DNA of 9,004 nucleotides from Candidatus Gallimonas caecicola (GCA_904394195.1 CAJFNH010000043.1:1-9004), one strand, 5' to 3'; counted from the first letter of the stretch, positions 1-6,806 are shown. Made by a program: numbers and translations. The notes: generated by a model from the sequence alone, not told the origin.

Positions 1-2
1 TC

Positions 3-491
3 GAATTTCTCAAGACGGACCGCTGCGACGTGGGCTTCCTCAATCTGCCCTTTGAGGCGGACGACGGCATCGTGCTCACCGATACGGTGGCGCTGCTCAA
101 CGACGTGTTCGTTGCAGGCGAGGCGTTCGGCGAGCTCAAGGGCAGGGAGCTCTCCGTCTGGGATCTGCAGGAATATCCGCTGCTGTTGCTCGAGGAAAAC
201 ACCGTGGCGCGCGCCGCCGTCGATCATTTTGCCGAGAGCCTGGGCGTAAGGCTGCAGCCCGCCGTCGAGGTGGGAAGCTGGGATTTCATGAAGCGGCTGG
301 TCACCGAGGGGATGGGCATCGGCTGCCTTCCGCGCGAATATGCCCTGCGCCGCCTGCGTGACGGCGAGCTGTTCGAACTCAACGTCAGACCCTCCATGCC
401 CTCGCGCTCGGTGGGGCTGGCGCTTCCCAAAAATTCCAACACGCCCTTCTCGCTGCGGGCGTTCATCAATCTGCTGCATACGGAGCGCTAG
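3..491 (+). CDS. LysR-type transcriptional regulator, effector-binding domain (5' end outside window)
   Basis: The reading frame is open from the window edge, so only the last 162 residues are seen and the DNA-binding helix-turn-helix is missing. The visible part matches the second half of a LysR substrate-binding domain. It has a CDVGFLNLPF strand where family members have a 'D(V/I)AI' strand, then a stretch reading LSVWDLQEYPLLLLEENTVAR (the usual 'sl.dL...p.i...' segment). This is followed by AVEVGSWDFMKRLVTEGMGIGCLP, the family's hallmark of an E-V-G-S strand, a helix and G-x-G-I-x-x-L-P. Such proteins regulate transcription in response to a small ligand bound between two lobes. The ligand cannot be read from this fragment. 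The dehydrogenase gene starts 4 nt after the stop on the same strand, so the two are probably co-transcribed. That differs from the common arrangement in which a LysR gene is divergent from its target. The family call is confident; the target is unknown. Confidence 0.85.
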   Translation, partial: EFLKTDRCDVGFLNLPFEADDGIVLTDTVALLNDVFVAGEAFGELKGRELSVWDLQEYPLLLLEENTVARAAVDHFAESLGVRLQPAVEVGSWDFMKRLVTEGMGIGCLPREYALRRLRDGELFELNVRPSMPSRSVGLALPKNSNTPFSLRAFINLLHTER

Positions 492-495
492 ACGA

Positions 496-1284
496 ATGTA
501 CACCCTTCTTACGGGCGCGTGCGGCGGGCTGGGCGGCGCCTTTGCACGGCTGCTCGCCCGGCGGGGCGAGCCGCTCTTGCTCACGGGGCGCAGCGAGGAA
601 CGCCTTCTTGCGCTTGCGGATGAGCTTCGCGCGCGTTTTCCCGCGCTTCCCGTCGCCTGGTTTGCCTGCGATCTTGGCATAAGCGAACAGCGGCAGGCGC
701 TCTTTTCCTATGCGGACGAACAGGGCATGCGCTTTTCCCGCCTCGTCTACGTTGCGGGAATTGACACGCAGAAGGCGCTGGAAAAATACAGCGAGGAAAA
801 GCTCGTCATGCAGACGCGCGTCAATCTCGAAGGGGCAGTCTCCCTTGCCCGCGCCGTCTTTGCGCGCCGCGTAGCGGAAGGGGAGTGCGAGATACTTGCC
901 GTGGGCAGCATGTCGGCGAGCGTGCCCATGCCCTATTTTGCCCTGTACAGCGCGACCAAAAAGGGGCTTGAGCAGCTCTTTGTCGCCCTGCACGAGGAAT
1001 GGCGGGGGCGGGCGAAGGTCACCGTCGTGCTGCCCGGCGGTATCCCCACGCGCGAGGACATCCGCGAAAATATCGCCTCGCACGGCTGGTTCGGCAGGGT
1101 GTCCGCGCTCCCGTCCGAAACCGTCGCGCAAAGATCGCTGCGCGCGCTCTCCAAAAACCGCCGCCGCGTCGTCGTCGGCTTCTGGAACAAACTTCTGCAT
1201 GCCCTGATGCACTGCGTGCCGCTCTCTGTAAAGATGCGCGTGATCGCGCGCATCTGGAGCAAGACGGAAAAGGACGCGTTCTGA
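496..1284 (+). CDS. classical short-chain dehydrogenase/reductase (SDR)
   Basis: This 262-residue protein is the usual length for a single-domain NAD(P)-dependent oxidoreductase with a Rossmann fold. Seen in the sequence: the cofactor loop TGACGGLG at residues 6-13; TGR at 30-32, whose Arg after the second strand often goes with NADP(H); D59 in the CDL segment; N110; and the catalytic set S138, Y151 and K155 in YSATK. The usual NNAG motif is replaced by YVAG at about 85-88, a modest departure. The basic, hydrophobic C-terminus (about 225-262) resembles DltE/YqjQ-like SDRs that act on lipid-like or unknown substrates; this is a weak comparison. The start is ATG at 496 with GGAG at 482-485 ten bases upstream. 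A longer in-frame extension to 340 would overlap the regulator heavily and has no support. The gene lies 4 nt behind the LysR gene, which may control it. The substrate is unknown. Confidence 0.85.
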   Translation: MYTLLTGACGGLGGAFARLLARRGEPLLLTGRSEERLLALADELRARFPALPVAWFACDLGISEQRQALFSYADEQGMRFSRLVYVAGIDTQKALEKYSEEKLVMQTRVNLEGAVSLARAVFARRVAEGECEILAVGSMSASVPMPYFALYSATKKGLEQLFVALHEEWRGRAKVTVVLPGGIPTREDIRENIASHGWFGRVSALPSETVAQRSLRALSKNRRRVVVGFWNKLLHALMHCVPLSVKMRVIARIWSKTEKDAF

Positions 1285-1354
1285 CGCTTGCAAACGCACG
1301 GTGTGCCTCTGTATGCCGGGGACGCTGCCGTTGCTGTGTAAATTTCAGAAAAAG

Positions 1355-1388
1355 AAGGGGCAGGACGCACTTTTGCGTCCTGCCCCTT
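1355..1388 (-). terminator. strong intrinsic terminator between convergent genes
   Basis: A perfect 15-bp inverted repeat (arms 1355-1369 and 1374-1388) encloses a 4-nt loop. Read on the minus strand, the stem is followed by a T-rich tract (complement of the A-run at 1349-1353), 17 nt after the stop codon of the minus-strand membrane-protein gene, so it is mainly that gene's terminator. On the plus strand the stem is followed only by TTTCCC, so it may also stop dehydrogenase transcripts, less efficiently. The remaining gap from 1285 to 1354 shows nothing else. Confidence 0.85.
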
Positions 1389-1404
1389 TCCCTGTCTGCG
1401 GCAC

Positions 1405-2016
1405 TTATTTCTTCTTTTTGAACTCCTCTTCTTCCTCGGCGGTGGAAAAGGAGAAGGCGATGCGCTCGCTGCGCGAGAGCAGGTCCTTGACGAACGTTTC
1501 GTAGAGGGTGTCCTTGATGACGATCGCCATGTATTTGCTCTTCGCGTCCTCGAAATAGACGACGAGTTTGTTCGCCCCCTTGAACAGGTGCACGGAATAG
1601 ATGGTGCGCAGGGGATACTTGCTGCGGATAAATCCGAACGCGAGGGTGAGGCTTTCGTTTGTCAGAATGTACTCGGAGCGCACGAACATGGCGACGATGA
1701 TGACGCAGAGCGCGCCGCTCACGCAGTAGAGCAGCGCAAATTTCAGCCACTCGAGCAGGCTTGAAAGTTCTCCGCTCCGCAAAAAGTCGGCAAACTGCCA
1801 GGTCGTCAGCGCGATGGCTGCAATGCAGAGCGCAAGCCCCGCTGCAAGCACCGCGCGCGTGAGCGGCGAAAAGCGGAAGCGATAGCGTGTCCCCGGGCGG
1901 GAAGAGCGGTCTTTGTCCGGCGCGACAGAGGGCAGCCCGGGCTTTTCTGCGGGCAGCTCGGGCGCGATGACCTCGGGCGTATCGGCGGTATGAATGTTTG
2001 CGTGCTCATCCTTCAT
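1405..2016 (-). CDS. two-helix membrane protein with PH-like domain, function unknown
   Basis: The protein has 203 residues when started at the ATG at 2016. Residues 1-45 are hydrophilic and Pro/Glu-rich. Residues 54-77 and 91-112 are strongly hydrophobic and predicted to span the membrane, separated by a short loop. Residues 113-190 follow the beta-rich pattern of bacterial PH-like domains: RSEYILTNESLTLAFGFI, then RTIYSVHLF, then KLVVYF and a final helix EDAKSKYMAIVI...LYETFVKDLL. The C-terminus ends in an acidic run followed by four lysines. No enzymatic motif is visible and no function is claimed. An in-frame extension upstream to 2187 has no ribosome site, runs across the divergent promoter region and is unlikely. 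No Shine-Dalgarno precedes the chosen ATG, and its -10 box lies 6 nt upstream, so the mRNA may be leaderless. The gene is a single-gene unit with its own promoter and terminator. The fold assignment is by eye. Confidence 0.7.
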   Translation of the reverse strand: MKDEHANIHTADTPEVIAPELPAEKPGLPSVAPDKDRSSRPGTRYRFRFSPLTRAVLAAGLALCIAAIALTTWQFADFLRSGELSSLLEWLKFALLYCVSGALCVIIVAMFVRSEYILTNESLTLAFGFIRSKYPLRTIYSVHLFKGANKLVVYFEDAKSKYMAIVIKDTLYETFVKDLLSRSERIAFSFSTAEEEEEFKKKK

Positions 2017-2022
2017 GGCTAC

Positions 2023-2051
2023 AGTATAGCAAATTCTTTGCAAAAATGCAA
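2023..2051 (-). promoter_or_regulatory. sigma-A-type promoter for the minus-strand membrane-protein gene
   Basis: On the minus strand there is TTGCAT (2051-2046), a 17-nt spacer, and TATACT (2028-2023). Only 6 nt separate the -10 box from the ATG at 2016, so transcription should begin at or next to the start codon. A small inverted repeat, TTGCA-AAAA-TGCAA (2038-2051), overlaps the -35 box and could be an operator or chance. Confidence 0.75.
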
Positions 2052-2096
2052 GAGGGGAGGGCGCATGCGCGCAAATTTTCACGCTGTGTCCGCATT

Positions 2097-2111
2097 GGAA
2101 AAACTTTTTCC
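2097..2111. repeat. inverted repeat in divergent intergenic region, possible operator
   Basis: GGAAAAACTTTTTCC is a perfect 7+1+7 palindrome lying between the two divergent promoters. Its centre is about 73 bp upstream of the predicted start of the hydratase transcript and about 88 bp upstream of that of the membrane-protein gene. A second perfect palindrome, GCGCATGCGC, is at 2061-2070, and ATGCGCGC occurs twice (2065-2072 and 2117-2124), flanking the first palindrome. No known regulator is matched. Confidence 0.35.
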
Positions 2112-2141
2112 GGTAAATGCGCGCTTCTTTTCGCCGAACAC

Positions 2142-2170
2142 TTGAAAAATCGGACAAAATCCGATATAAT
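2142..2170 (+). promoter_or_regulatory. near-consensus sigma-A promoter for the hydratase-macrodomain operon
   Basis: TTGAAA (2142-2147), a 17-nt spacer and a perfect TATAAT (2165-2170). The expected transcription start is near 2177, giving a leader of about 22 nt that contains only the ribosome-binding site. This is the best-matching promoter in the window, implying substantial expression unless repressed. Confidence 0.85.
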
Positions 2171-2187
2171 AGGGACAGTACACTCAC

Positions 2188-2193
2188 GGGAGG
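2188..2193 (+). promoter_or_regulatory. Shine-Dalgarno that fixes the hydratase start
   Basis: GGGAGG ends 5 nt before the ATG at 2199 and lies just downstream of the predicted transcription start. It rules out the in-frame extension to 1998, which begins upstream of the promoter, and is better placed than anything before the internal ATG at 2232. Confidence 0.85.
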
Positions 2194-2198
2194 GCGGT

Positions 2199-4430
2199 AT
2201 GGTCAAGCTCATCAAAAAGGGCGTCTATTACATGGAAGGGCGCATCGTCAAAGAGGCGCAGGCATTTTTTACGTCGGACAAGAAGGAAAGGGCGTTTGCA
2301 AACACGCTCACTTACGCCATTTTAAAGGCGCACAACGTCGGCGACGCGCAGGATCTGCGGCTGAAGTTTGACGCCATCGTCTCGCACGACATCACCTACG
2401 TCGGCATCATCCAGACGGCGAAGGCGAGCGGGCTTACGCAGTTCCCCATCCCCTATACGCTCACCAACTGCCACAATTCCCTGTGCGCGGTGGGCGGCAC
2501 CATCAACGAGGACGACCATGTGTTCGGCCTTTCGGCGGCAAAAAAATATGGCGGCGACTACGTTCCCGCGCACCTTGCCGTCATCCATCAGTACATGCGC
2601 GAGTGCGCGGCAAAGTGCGGGGAGATGATCCTCGGCTCCGATTCGCACACCCGCTACGGGGCGCTGGGCACGCTCGCCGTGGGCGAGGGCGGGCCCGAGC
2701 TCGTCAAACAGCTCCTGAAGCAGACGTACGACGTCGCCCGCCCCGAGGTGATCGCCGTCTACCTGAAAGGAAAACTGCGCAGGGGGGTGGGACCGCAGGA
2801 CGTCGCCCTCGCCCTCATCCGCGCCACCTTTGCGAGCGGCTTCGTCAAAAATAAGATCCTCGAGTTCGTCGGCCCCGGCATTGCAAATCTTTCGATGGAC
2901 TACCGCATGGGCATCGACGTGATGACCACCGAGACCGCCTGCCTTTCCTCCGTCTGGGAGACGGACGAAAAGACGCGCGAATACCTCAAGGAGCACGGCA
3001 GGGAGGGGGACTGGCGCGAGATGAAGGTCGCGCAGCCCGCCTATTACGACGGCGCCGTCGTCGTCGACCTCTCGCGCGTGGAGCCGATGATCGCCCTTCC
3101 CTTCCATCCCTCCAACGCCTACACCATCCGCGAGTTCCTTGCCGACCCGCTGCCTGCGCTCAAGAGGGCGGAGGAGCAGGGCAGGGCGCTCAAGGGGGAT
3201 GACTCCTTCACGCTCACCGACAAAGTGCGCTGCGGAAAGGTGTATGTCGACCAGGGCATCATCGCAGGCTGTGCGGGCGGCGGATATGAAAACGTTGCCG
3301 AGGCGGCGGAGATCCTGCGCGGCAGGAGCGTGGGCACGGGCGCGTTCGCGCTCTCCGTCTATCCCGCTTCCCAGCCCGTCTACAAGGCGCTCACGGACGC
3401 AGGGTACACGGGCGTGCTCATGGAGGCGGGCGCCGTTGTCAAGACCGCCTTCTGCGGTCCCTGCTTCGGCGCGGGCGACGTGCCTGCCAACAACGGCCTG
3501 TCCGTCCGTCACACCACCCGCAACTTTGAAAACCGCGAGGGCAGCAAGCCCGCGCAGGGGCAGCTTGCGGCGGTGGCGCTCATGGACGCGCGCTCCATTG
3601 CCGCAACGGCGGCAAACGGCGGCGTGCTCACTTCCGCGCTCGACTATGAGTACAACAGGCGGCTGAAAAAGTACAGATACGACGATAAGATCTACGCGAG
3701 CCGCGTCTATCACGGCATCGGAAAGCCGGACAAGGACGCCGAACTCGTGTACGGTCCCAACATTGCCGACTGGCCCGCGCAGATCGCGCTCGGCAAACAC
3801 CTTCTGATGAAGGTGGTCTCCGTCCTCACCGACCCCGTCACCACGACGGACGAGCTCATCCCTTCGGGGGAGACGAGCTCCTACCGCTCCAATCCCATGA
3901 AGCTCGCGCAGTTCGCGCTCTCCCGCAAGGACCCCGGCTATGTCGGGCGCGCCGGACAGGTGAAGACGGACGAGGAAGCGCGGCGCGGGAGCGGAATGCT
4001 TCCGGAGAGCGTGCTCGCCGAACTGGGCGCCTTCCGTCCGGCGGAGGGCACGGTGTACGGCAGCGTCGTCGTCTCCAACAAGCCGGGCGACGGCTCCGCG
4101 CGCGAGCAGGCGGCCTCCTGTCAGCGCGTGCTGGGCGGCGTCGCCAATATCTGCCGGGAGTACGCCACCAAGCGCTACCGCTCCAATCTCATCAACTGGG
4201 GCATGCTTCCCTTCACCTGCCCGCGGGCGGGGCTGAAGGTGGGCGACTATGTGTACGTCGCCGACATCGCCGAAAATATCGCCTCGGGCGAGGAGCGCTT
4301 TATCGCCACCGTCATTTCGGGGGGCAAGGCGCATGATATCGCGCTCGAGACGGGCGCGCTCACGCCGGAGGAGCGCCGCATTTTGCTTGCGGGGTGCCTC
4401 ATCAATTACAACAGGGAGCTCTCCAGGTGA
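2199..4430 (+). CDS. aconitase-superfamily [4Fe-4S] hydratase, substrate unknown
   Basis: The 743-residue protein has the full aconitase layout: three N-terminal alpha/beta domains and a C-terminal swivel domain (about 590-743). The catalytic landmarks are present: DSHT at 148-151 followed by a Gly-rich GEGGPE loop; C358 in AGCAGGGYEN (position of the SCTNSSYED motif); C419 and C422 in CGPC; and GSARE at 632-636, whose Ser633 and Arg635 match the catalytic Ser and the Arg of aconitase GSSREH. Three cluster cysteines imply a [4Fe-4S] centre and a dehydratase/hydratase reaction on a carboxylic acid. The sequence differs from true citrate aconitases (for example TETACLSSVWETD at about 247-259) and resembles the poorly characterised bacterial 'hydratase' branch that includes E. 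coli YbhJ; that likeness is recalled, not searched. It is the first gene of an operon, overlapping the macrodomain gene by 4 nt. Cytoplasmic: no signal or membrane segment is seen. Confidence 0.85.
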   Translation: MVKLIKKGVYYMEGRIVKEAQAFFTSDKKERAFANTLTYAILKAHNVGDAQDLRLKFDAIVSHDITYVGIIQTAKASGLTQFPIPYTLTNCHNSLCAVGGTINEDDHVFGLSAAKKYGGDYVPAHLAVIHQYMRECAAKCGEMILGSDSHTRYGALGTLAVGEGGPELVKQLLKQTYDVARPEVIAVYLKGKLRRGVGPQDVALALIRATFASGFVKNKILEFVGPGIANLSMDYRMGIDVMTTETACLSSVWETDEKTREYLKEHGREGDWREMKVAQPAYYDGAVVVDLSRVEPMIALPFHPSNAYTIREFLADPLPALKRAEEQGRALKGDDSFTLTDKVRCGKVYVDQGIIAGCAGGGYENVAEAAEILRGRSVGTGAFALSVYPASQPVYKALTDAGYTGVLMEAGAVVKTAFCGPCFGAGDVPANNGLSVRHTTRNFENREGSKPAQGQLAAVALMDARSIAATAANGGVLTSALDYEYNRRLKKYRYDDKIYASRVYHGIGKPDKDAELVYGPNIADWPAQIALGKHLLMKVVSVLTDPVTTTDELIPSGETSSYRSNPMKLAQFALSRKDPGYVGRAGQVKTDEEARRGSGMLPESVLAELGAFRPAEGTVYGSVVVSNKPGDGSAREQAASCQRVLGGVANICREYATKRYRSNLINWGMLPFTCPRAGLKVGDYVYVADIAENIASGEERFIATVISGGKAHDIALETGALTPEERRILLAGCLINYNRELSR
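4413..4418 (+). promoter_or_regulatory. Shine-Dalgarno supporting the GTG start of the macrodomain gene
   Basis: AGGGAG lies inside the last codons of the hydratase gene, 8 nt before the GTG at 4427. That GTG shares bases with the hydratase TGA stop (GTGA), which indicates translational coupling. The earlier in-frame ATG at 4394 lacks such a site and would lengthen the overlap. Confidence 0.75.
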
Positions 4431-5266
4431 GCGGGCACATTTACGACGTGGTGGATCTTGCGCCCTATCCGCGCCCCGAGCCGCTGGACGAAAAGGAGAA
4501 GGCGGAGGCGACGGACGCCCTTTTGAAGTGGCTCCTGCGCGAGCGCGGGCTCATTGCGGCGTTCAGCGCAACGCCGCAAAAGAAGCGCGAACTGGTGCGC
4601 GGCTATATGAACGAGCGCCCCGCACACCCCGTTTCCCGCGAGATCCTCGCCCTGCAGGACAGGCTCTTCTGGACGGAATCGCTGGAGCGCGGCATTGTGT
4701 CGCCCTCCGATATCCCCGCCTCGGACGGGCTTTCGCTCTGGCAGGGGGATATCCGCCGTCTTGCGGCGGACGGCATCGTCAATGCCGCCAACAAGGGGCT
4801 TTTAGGGTGTTTTCTGCCCAACCACAACTGCATCGACAACGTCATCCATTCGGCGGCGGGCATGCAGTTGCGCGATGACTGCGCCAAACTCATTGCGGCG
4901 CAGGGGCATGAGGAGGAGTGCGGCGACTGCAAGCTCACGCGCGCCTACAATCTGCCCGCCCGCTATGTCCTGCACACGGTGGGACCCATGGTGCGGCGGG
5001 AAGTGACCAAGGAGGACAGGGCGCTTCTGCGTTCCTGCTACAACGCCTGCCTCGATACGGCGCTGGAGATGGGGCTCCATTCGATCGCATTCTGCTGCAT
5101 TTCGACGGGCGTGTTCAGCTTTCCGCAGGCGGAGGCGGCGGAGATCGCCACGGGCGCCGTCATGCGCTGGAAGCTGCGCCATCCCGAAGCGGGGCTGCAC
5201 GTCATCTTCAATACCTTCCTCGATTCGGACACCGTCATCTATAAAAACATTCTGAAACATCTATAA
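4427..5266 (+). CDS. zinc-type macrodomain protein, probable protein-ADP-ribose hydrolase
   Basis: The protein has 279 residues from the GTG at 4427. Residues 1-95 form a helical, charged N-terminal region. The macrodomain follows: GDIRRL with D108 (adenine contact in macrodomains), VNAANKG at 118-124 with N119 and N122, and GCFLPNHNCIDNVIH, in which C128, H133 and C135 are the likely zinc ligands typical of the Zn-dependent macrodomain class. AGMQLRDDC follows, then YVLHTVGP and the ribose/diphosphate loop STGVFSFP at 226-233. Characterised members (for example from Staphylococcus and Streptococcus) remove mono-ADP-ribose from proteins and are usually encoded beside a class M sirtuin and lipoylated GcvH-like protein. 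None of those is present here; the partner is an aconitase-like hydratase, with a 4-nt overlap. Hydrolase activity is inferred from the motifs. The ADP-ribosylated target is unknown. Confidence 0.87.
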   Translation: MSGHIYDVVDLAPYPRPEPLDEKEKAEATDALLKWLLRERGLIAAFSATPQKKRELVRGYMNERPAHPVSREILALQDRLFWTESLERGIVSPSDIPASDGLSLWQGDIRRLAADGIVNAANKGLLGCFLPNHNCIDNVIHSAAGMQLRDDCAKLIAAQGHEEECGDCKLTRAYNLPARYVLHTVGPMVRREVTKEDRALLRSCYNACLDTALEMGLHSIAFCCISTGVFSFPQAEAAEIATGAVMRWKLRHPEAGLHVIFNTFLDSDTVIYKNILKHL

Positions 5267-5269
5267 CGG

Positions 5270-5298
5270 GTGCGGGAGGGGGTCATGCCCTCCCGCAC
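5270..5298 (+). terminator. hairpin after the macrodomain gene, probable terminator
   Basis: A perfect 11-bp stem (GTGCGGGAGGG at 5270-5280 paired with 5288-5298) closes a 7-nt loop, starting 3 nt after the macrodomain stop. The T-tract is short and displaced (TTTT at 5303-5306), so termination may be partial, with some read-through into the kinase gene. No convincing promoter is seen between this hairpin and the kinase start. Confidence 0.6.
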
Positions 5299-5322
5299 GC
5301 ACTTTTACAGGGGAGAAAAAGG

Positions 5323-6786
5323 ATGAAATATGTGATCGCGCTCGACGCGGGCACCACAAGCGTGCGCGCGTTCGTGTATGATCTTGCGAAGGGTGCGTTC
5401 GTGTACGGCGCGCAACAGGAGGTGGGGCAGAGTTTTCCCCGCCCCGGCTGGGTGGAGCAGGACGCGGACGAGATCTACTACAAGGCGGCGTATGTGCTCA
5501 ACGACTGCCTGCGCTTCGGCGAAGGGGAGGTCGCGGGCATCGGATTTACCAACCAGCGCGAGACAACGGTGCTCTGGGACAGAGCGACGGGCGAGCCCGT
5601 CTGCCCCGCCATCGGCTGGCAGTGCCGCCGCACGAGCGAGTGGTGCGCCGCCCTCGACGGCGCAACGAAGGAACTGGTGCGCGAGCGCACGGGGCTGGTG
5701 CCCGACGCCTATTTTTCGGCGAGCAAGATCCGCTGGATGCTCGACAACGTCCCCGCGGCGCGTGTGCTGCTCGCACAGGGCAGGCTGTGCGCGGGAACGG
5801 TGGACGCCTGGCTCATCTTCCGCTTTACGCAGGGCGCTTCCTTTGTGACGGACGTCACCAACGCCTCGCGCACCATGCTCTTCAACATCCGTACGCTCGA
5901 CTGGGATGAAGATCTGCTCTCCCGCTTTTCCATCCCACGCGAGATCTTGCCCGAGGTGCGCTCCTGCGACGCGCGCATGGGCGAAATGCGCACGCGGGAC
6001 GGAGTTTTGCCCATCTGCGGCGTTGCGGGCGATCAGCAGGCGGCGCTCGTGGGGCAGAACTGCCTGCGCCCGGGCGAGGGGAAGATCACCTATGGCACGG
6101 GGCTCTTTTTGTTGTTCAACACGGGGGAGAGGTGTACTCTCTCGCACAGCGGCCTTCTGACGACGGTGGGCTACCGGCTGGGAGGGCGCACGGCGTACGC
6201 GCTGGAGGGCAGCTCCTTCCATGCGGGCAGCGGCGTGCAATGGCTGCGCGACGGGCTGGGACTCATCGAGAACGCCGCGCAGAGCGGGCAGCTCGCCGCG
6301 AGCGTTTCCGATACGGGCGGCGTTTGCTTTGTGCCCGCTTTCACGGGGCTGGGAGCGCCCCATTGGGACCCCGACGCGCGCGCCCTGTTTTCCGGCATCA
6401 CGCGGGGCACCACGCGCGCCCACCTCGTGCGCGCCGTGCTCGAGAGCATCGCCTTTGAAGCGCGCGAGCTCACCGACTGTATCCGCGGGGACGGCGTTCC
6501 TCTTTCGGCGGTGCGCTGCGACGGCGGCGCCTCCGCGAATGATTTTCTCATGCAGTTCCAGGCGGACGTGCTGGGCGTTGCTGTGGACAGGCCTGCCGAA
6601 CGCGAGAGCACGGCGCTGGGCGCCGCCATGCTCTGCGCGCTCTCCCTGGGACTCGCCGACGAGACCTCCGTTGCCGAATATCGCCGTGCGGGACAGGTTT
6701 TTGCGCCGGACGCGGCGGTGCGCGATGAGCGCGAGCGGGGGTACGAGGCATATCGGCTGGCAGTGCGCCGTGCGCGCATGAAATAG
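5323..6786 (+). CDS. glpK: glycerol kinase (FGGY family)
   Basis: The enzyme phosphorylates glycerol with ATP to sn-glycerol-3-phosphate in the cytoplasm. It has 487 residues, slightly shorter than the usual ~500. Seen: N-terminal phosphate loop LDAGTTSVR (7-15; most members have DQGTTSSR), FTNQRETT with R79 and E80, GWQCRRT with W99, DAYFSASK with Y130, VTDVTNASRTMLFNI (175-189), AGDQQAA with D237, ITYGTG (255-260), VPAFTGLGAPHWDPDARALFSGITRGTTRAH, and CDGGASANDFLMQFQAD. R79, E80, W99, Y130 and D237 correspond to the glycerol-binding residues of E. coli GlpK, so glycerol is the best substrate, though other FGGY polyols cannot be fully excluded. The stretch before AGDQQ (about 211-230) is shortened and lacks the HFYG-type histidine that HPr phosphorylates in many low-GC Firmicutes. 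ATG at 5323 has GGGGAG (5310-5315) 7 nt upstream. No glycerol facilitator or glycerol-3-phosphate dehydrogenase gene is alongside. Confidence 0.9.
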   Translation: MKYVIALDAGTTSVRAFVYDLAKGAFVYGAQQEVGQSFPRPGWVEQDADEIYYKAAYVLNDCLRFGEGEVAGIGFTNQRETTVLWDRATGEPVCPAIGWQCRRTSEWCAALDGATKELVRERTGLVPDAYFSASKIRWMLDNVPAARVLLAQGRLCAGTVDAWLIFRFTQGASFVTDVTNASRTMLFNIRTLDWDEDLLSRFSIPREILPEVRSCDARMGEMRTRDGVLPICGVAGDQQAALVGQNCLRPGEGKITYGTGLFLLFNTGERCTLSHSGLLTTVGYRLGGRTAYALEGSSFHAGSGVQWLRDGLGLIENAAQSGQLAASVSDTGGVCFVPAFTGLGAPHWDPDARALFSGITRGTTRAHLVRAVLESIAFEARELTDCIRGDGVPLSAVRCDGGASANDFLMQFQADVLGVAVDRPAERESTALGAAMLCALSLGLADETSVAEYRRAGQVFAPDAAVRDERERGYEAYRLAVRRARMK

Positions 6787-6806
6787 AATTTTACCGAAAA
6801 AAAGCG

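Noticed and set aside
340..495. Upstream start for the dehydrogenase at 340
   Set aside because: It would overlap the LysR gene by about 150 nt, and the extension has no SDR features; the Rossmann strand begins right after the ATG at 496.
1301..1504. Possible small plus-strand gene between the dehydrogenase and the membrane protein
   Set aside because: It runs through the terminator hairpin and into the antisense of the membrane protein, and has no Shine-Dalgarno.
2017..2187. N-terminal extension of the minus-strand membrane protein to 2187
   Set aside because: It would be encoded across its own promoter and the hydratase promoter, with no ribosome site.
1998..2198. In-frame N-terminal extension of the hydratase to 1998
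   Set aside because: It begins upstream of a near-consensus promoter and overlaps the divergent gene's start; the ATG at 2199 has a well-placed Shine-Dalgarno and the protein then begins at the usual point for the family.
3139..3666. Plus-strand frame of 175 codons within the hydratase in another phase
   Set aside because: Ser/Arg/Pro-rich shadow with no start signal inside a conserved enzyme gene.
2322..4334. Very long open frame (670 codons) on the minus strand opposite the hydratase
   Set aside because: It is the antisense shadow of a GC-rich, well-conserved gene. Its translation is low-complexity (Asp, Val, His, Ala, Arg-rich), resembles no family and has no supporting signals.
4394..4426. 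ATG at 4394 as the macrodomain start
   Set aside because: No ribosome site precedes it, while the GTG at 4427 has AGGGAG 8 nt upstream and a classic stop-start overlap.
5305..6423. Long minus-strand frame opposite glpK
   Set aside because: The plus-strand frame holds every glycerol kinase motif. The antisense translation is Arg/Ala/His-rich without domains.
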